Assembly (NCBI GenBank): GCA_019096065.1
Contig: JAGUCH010000003.1
Location: forward strand, 6,944,001-7,008,000
Origin: Paracyclopina nana
Lineage: Eukaryota > Arthropoda > Copepoda > Cyclopoida > Cyclopettidae
Length of the DNA: 64,000 nt
Direction: 5' to 3'
Part shown: in pieces, positions 53,201 to 59,200 of the stretch
How positions within the stretch are numbered: the first letter of the stretch is position 1
Layout: every line of letters begins with the position of its first letter
Position numbers and translations under genes: made by a program
The notes under the pieces: model-generated
What the model was told of the DNA's origin: nothing
The model's input: the letters and a program-made list of their open reading frames with translations, nothing else
Database searches by the model: none

Positions 53201-56200
53201 CAAAGAAAAAGAACAGAAACTTTCATAGCGAAGAGTCACTCCTCCACCACTGATATGGTGGTATCAGAAGTTTGGAGGGAAAAACTATGATGCTGCTGCC
53301 TACTTCTGCTTCAAATATTCAGCCTCTATAGCAAGCTACGCTAGTGAAGCAAGCTAAAACTTGGCTTGAAATACAGGGGGTGTGATTGCTGCAAAACTTT
53401 TGAAATTGGCCTCGCCGCGGATGCAAATCTTTTAACGACCTCGTTAGACCGCAGCAGCAGAATGAACACCACCACCTTCGGAACAGCAGCCGCAGCGTAG
53501 CCACACACACACATGTTGTAAGACGTGAGAGTAATCCCTCTGGGAAAGGTAACCTAATAGCCTTCTTTGCCAGCAGTCTCGGCAGCCTCGCTGTAGCAAC
53601 AGCCAGCCATTTGACATGACTTTCGAAACTTGCATATAACTAGGAAGGAAGTGTGCCAAAATTTGTCATTTAGGTGCAGTAGCATCATCGCTCTCGCCAT
53701 AGCAGAGGGTATACGCTGCACTCGCAGCTTCTGTTTGTTTCTACGCGCGCGGCGAGCGAGCGCTCATGCGAGTACTATCTTCGTTGAAGTTTAGAAAGCT
53801 CGCGCGATGAGCTGATAATTATTGCGAAAACCCCATTGAATGATGGAACCCTAATGATGCTCTAGCTTCTCTTCTCGCTTCTTTGCGAAGAGTCTTAAAT
53901 GATGTTTTCCTTGTTGTTGTTTTTCCTATCCGGGACTGCCGGAGCAACAACACAGGCGAGAGTAAAAGCATTGCGGCCCCCTTCGGCACCTAGGCCGACA
54001 TGCACTTGGCGCTCATGCTGCTGCTGCTGATTTTAAAGGCTGCTGAGGCCGCTGCTGCTAGTCAACGACTCATCAGTTGAAGAGATAGCTCCGTGTTTTT
54101 CACTTGGTTTAACCTCCTCATCGCTCAAGGGGAAACAATGACGCTAGTGACTGCGATATGGTGATGATGGAAGACACCTTAATGTCGGCGACAAGCGACA
54201 ATATTAGGCAACAGCAAGAGGTCGAAGCCGACGAGGGGGGAACGATTCATTCATCACCCATCATTGTTTCGCCTCCCCCGCTGCCGACCCTTCACAGTGT
54301 TGAGAAATCGCAAAGGCTGCCCTCAGCCCTGACTTCACGAACGTGGTCTTCGGCTAGCCATCACCACCATCAAAGGCACCTCAACCGACGGGAGCGAAGT
54401 CTGTCCTCGGTGGCCAGCCCCTACTTTCTCACGAGCCGGGGCCATCAGAGGTCCACATCAGCGGCTGCCCTTGACCTTGACATCCCTGATGCCAAGGCCA
54501 AGCGAAGGTCCCTCGGCTCGAGCGGCGGGGAGCAGTATTTGTGCCTGCCTGCTTCAGGCAAGCAACAGTCGGTTTTGGAAGATCCGGCGTGTGAGGCGGA
54601 GGAAGCAAACAACCAGGAAAAAGTTGCTTATCACACAGGCTCCAGATCGCTGGCTAAGACATCGTCAAGCTGCTTTGCTCCCCCTGGCAGCAGCCACGTT
54701 CGTTTCGAAGATACAACTCCACTGAAATGCCACCACTTACTGAATGATGAGACTGACCGCTGGAATGCTCAGCAGCCTCAGACTGTGCAGAGGACACATT
54801 CGAATCCAGAAATGGAGCTATGTCCTGTCTGCCTAGCGCGTAAAGAATGCGAGATCTTGCTTAAAAGGACGTACAGCAAGGTGATCAATTTTCTTTTGTT
54901 TGCTATTGCTGCGGTGAAGTCAAGATTTACTTCTACAACTTCTTCTACATATGTTATATCAGCTAGTTCAACTGCTATTCGCCAATTCTTGAATTTCATC
55001 TTCTTTTTGCAGAGAGGTACCACTCGAGAGAGACGAAAACACTCGGACCCCAACATTCCTCGATCGGCAGCAAGGTAAGCTGAAAAAAATGTAGTCCAAG
55101 CTTGGAGAAGGTTGGAAAGATTTGACAAAACACACACAATTTTGAGGGGAGAAAGGAAAGCTCTCTGAGGCTGCTTTTTACTGCTTCGTACATATAGTGT
55201 GCCCTTCCATTGTAGTTTGAAAGCAGTATCATGCCTGATTAGCTGCATGAAATTTGTGTTGTGCAGCTTTACGGCTTGATGCTCCTGCTGGGCCCACAGC
55301 ATAGCATATCTATCGAATTCGGATAATTCGTTGCTAATTACAGCGTGTTGTTGTCCTTACAGAAAAAGGAGAAAAAGTTTGTTGCTCGGTTAATTCAACA
55401 ACAAAAGAGAGAGAGAAAAAGAAAGCATTATTTTTGGTATACACTTTTCACTGTGTGGTAGAAAGTGTGCTTACATACCCAATTGTGTTCCTAAAGCTGC
55501 GGCACTGTTAAAAAATCTACATTCCTTTGAGCGCTGCATTGTGGCAGCAAATGCGTCTTTTCTTGGCGTTGCATCCTTTTTCCTGATTCGGCTCCGAGTG
55601 TTATGCATGGCTGAGCATAATGCCACAATTTAATGATGATCCTTGGTGCTGCGTAGCGAAGCTCAAAGGATCGTATGAAATAATGAATAAAAAATGTATC
55701 CGGGCTTTGTAATCTGTTGCGTAGTCAAGCGAGAGCATATATTACGAGCGCTCTCACCTGAAACGTTTTGTATTAATGCTTAGCAAAGTGGTAGTGTTCA
55801 AAAATCGCCCCTAGCCGGTAGCATAGCTAGGCTAAAGCTCAATATGCCAAGACGAATAAATCCAGCTATAAGAAGCTCTCTCTTCTTACATTCGGCATCA
55901 CAATAAGTCTATTGTCTTTCAGCAGACGCAGCGGCAGCCTCGTTTTAAGAACAATAAACATTTACTTGCTCTTTCCGACTTTTCGCATTAGGCAATTTGT
56001 ACGAAAGTAGCTCAGCGTGGTTTTTTTCTCCTTTTGCATGTGGAGTAGGAAAAAGTCGTTTAGCCTTGCGAAGGCGTTGTCCAACTCTGTTGCTGCTGTT
56101 TTGAGGTTAGGGGTCCACGCGAATCAATACTTAAATAGAGTACTACATTCTTTGATTACATTGTTGTAACGTCAATCTCGATTGCCGTAATGGAGTAGTG

Positions 56201-59200
56201 TCAATCACGACGAGCGCACACGCGTGAGTCAGTTGGTGGCTTCTAGGAAGAAAAATCCTCGAAATATTTATGTGCAAGAAGATGCGCAAGGTGTTGCTGT
56301 TTCAAGATTGGCATTAAAACGCCAGCGATTCAGCTTGCCTCAACATGCATAGTTATTAGGTGTGAGACTGAATAGAAGTAGGAAGCGGCCGTGACTCTCA
56401 TCCTACGTAGTCGTAGCTTGCGTATTTGTTGTGTAAGTGCGCGGCTGTGGGAGATTTCTTAAGGATTTATTATGGCGGCTGCCTGCTTCTTCATCTTTTG
56501 CAGTTTGCAGCAGATTCAATTCGAAAAAAGAGATCTTCTTGTGTGCAGCTCGTTTTCTCACCTCAACTCTGATTGAACAGGCTGCTGCTGGGCAGGCTTT
56601 CTTTTTAAATAATAGTGACGATTAATCATACGGCTGCTCCTGGAGAAATGGCCTTTATTAACGTCTGGCAGGCACCCACCTGTTTCTGCGGTCTAGGCAC
56701 GTTTCCTCCTTCCTGATTAGCCTCATATATAGATGAAACTTTGAAAAAAGCGGCGCGCGGTTAATGCGAAAAAGAGCCAATCACTGTCCCCTTTTTGCTG
56801 GCTTTCTAAATTACTTGCTAGTCATAGTAGATATCTGCTAATATGCCTCGGAATGCTGATAAGCCAATATTATGTTTAGAAGGAGTTCTCTCTTCCTCCT
56901 AGCTTTCCTGGGAGGCAAATCTTTAATGGAGTTCATATATTGACGACGAGCCGGCAGCAGCTGCAGCTTGAAGTAGCCGTGTCCAAAGAAGTTCAAAAAG
57001 GCTCAAAAGAACTGAAAGGCAGCCAGCTTCTTGCATGCTGCCACTACTAGTAGCTCTTGGCGACTTTTCCCTTCCTTCTCTTTCTCTTTCTAGCCTCGTT
57101 TGATAGTCCTTCAGTGTGCACCTAAATGGCATTCCTATCTCCTTTTTTGCTTGCTGCCTCGAAGTGTGACCCCTCGCCCTTTTCACACTTCTCCGCTCTT
57201 GCTGGTATTACAGTGTGCTGTGCCGATTGGCAAGAACGAGATGAAGGTTGTCGTCTCTCCTTGATCTGTAGCACAACAGTTGCAGGTAGCATGTGTGTGT
57301 AGTCGTTGCTGTATATTGGCAGATGTGAGATTTGCGAGCCGTGAAAGTTGCCGCTTTCTTCTTCCTCTTGCTATACAGTCCTCTGCTACATGTTGTTATC
57401 TGTACTTTTCGTTAAGGAGAGGAAAGACTGGGGGGGCAGTGCACCAGGGCCGAGAAGGGACATTTGTATTAGCACCGTCTTTTTCATTGCTACATCTGTG
57501 TGTGTAGCATGGTGGTCGTCGTCCAAGGCGTGAGCAAGGAAGGCAGTGTAGCCGTCTTTTCCGTCGACGTCGTCGAGGTGAGAGTGGTACGTAGCGAGGC
57601 TTCTTCTTCAAATTCAGGAGAGGGCCTCAGAGGTTCCGAGGTCGTCCGCTGCTCCTCTCTCGCCCATTACGCAGCTCCCTCTCCCCCTCGTCGTTCGTCT
57701 CACATCAGGCGCGTTGGCATTCAACCATATATTCTCATCTAGTTTCCGTTATGCCGCCGTCGAAGTACTACATTGAAAGCAAGTTACCACCAAGCTCTCT
57801 GTGGTCGTCGCCTCGAAACTTATGGTGAGGCTCAAGTAGTGCTTGCTGCTGCCTCCTTAATTTGTGCGTTCCACAATGTACTACTTCGCCGCGAAACAAA
57901 TGCGGCTGCTGTCGCCAAAAATAGATCACTGCCAACTCTTGACATCGCAACCTACGAAGAGGCAGGCCTAGCGCAATGCCCATTCGGGTTGACTTGATGG
58001 ACAGTGCCAAAGGAATTCAAATGGAAAAGGAGGAGTTGGAGGAGCGGCCCTCTGTTGAGGCCTGTGAAGAGGAAGAGGACGAGGAGGAGTCCTCGCCCAA
58101 GTGTTTCACCTTCTCCTCCGATATCCTGGCCACCGGAGAGATCGAGGACGTGACCTCCAACTGCGTTGACCTCCAAGGCCTTTCCGAGGCCTTCGTGGAG
58201 CTGGTAAGGCCGACGACTGCAGTGATGCCACCGCAATCCTCTCGCAGACTGCCACCACATCCCACCAGCCGGATGAAGCATAATTTCTCGTTGCCCTCTG
58301 TCGTGATTCATTCAGCAGCCGCAGCCGCCAAGACTGCTAATAGCACCAGCAACACTCCGACGAGGAAGAAGAAAAAGGTGGCCAAGAAGGACTCGTCGTC
58401 GGCAAAGGCTGAGAGGTCGCAGAGCTTTCACGTGACATCTAGACCCGTTCATATCATTCCGAGGCTCCAGTTGCCCGAGGATACGCCAAAGCCAGACGAA
58501 AACGAAAGTGAAGAGCCGCCATCAACATCATCAGAGCTGCACGAGTCTGAGCAAGCGAAGAACAAGCGAAAGCGAAGGAAGTCCCTCGTCAACTTGATCT
58601 TCCCTCTGAAAAACTCCAGCTCTCCCCCAGCAGCAACAGCCTCGCACAGCATAAAAGCCTACGACCTCCTCTCGGCCTCCCCGCCAACCAACCACGGGGG
58701 CCACGGGGGCCAAAGGCTGCATTTCCGCCGGCTGTCAGACATCATTTGCCGCGCCAAAGTTGACACCACTGCCAAGTCGAAGGAGGACCTCTACAACAGC
58801 CACCAACATTTGTCCTCGGCGGAGCCGCCACCTGCTAAAATCGAGTCGGGGAGCCTTCTGCGTCAATTGTTCCCCTACCGGCGGCGACGCAGCTCCGTCA
58901 CTCACCTCGATAATACGGACGAGTTCCGTGAGACCAAGGATGAATACCTTGAGGCTACACGAAGGCGCATGTCCTCCTTTCCCCCCTCTGATGGCGATGA
59001 GTCGGCCATCATGCTCGAGAAGATTCATTACCTCAGCACTCTAGAAGGTGACGAGCAGACGCGAGCTGCCACGCCTGTCTCCGCCTCCATGAGCCCTTTG
59101 AAGTTGCTGAAAAAGAACCTTCTGACGGTCGGTGCAGGCACCGCCAGCAGTGCAGCAGGTCCCAAGTGGAAAAGCTCAACAGACATCCCATCTACGAGGC

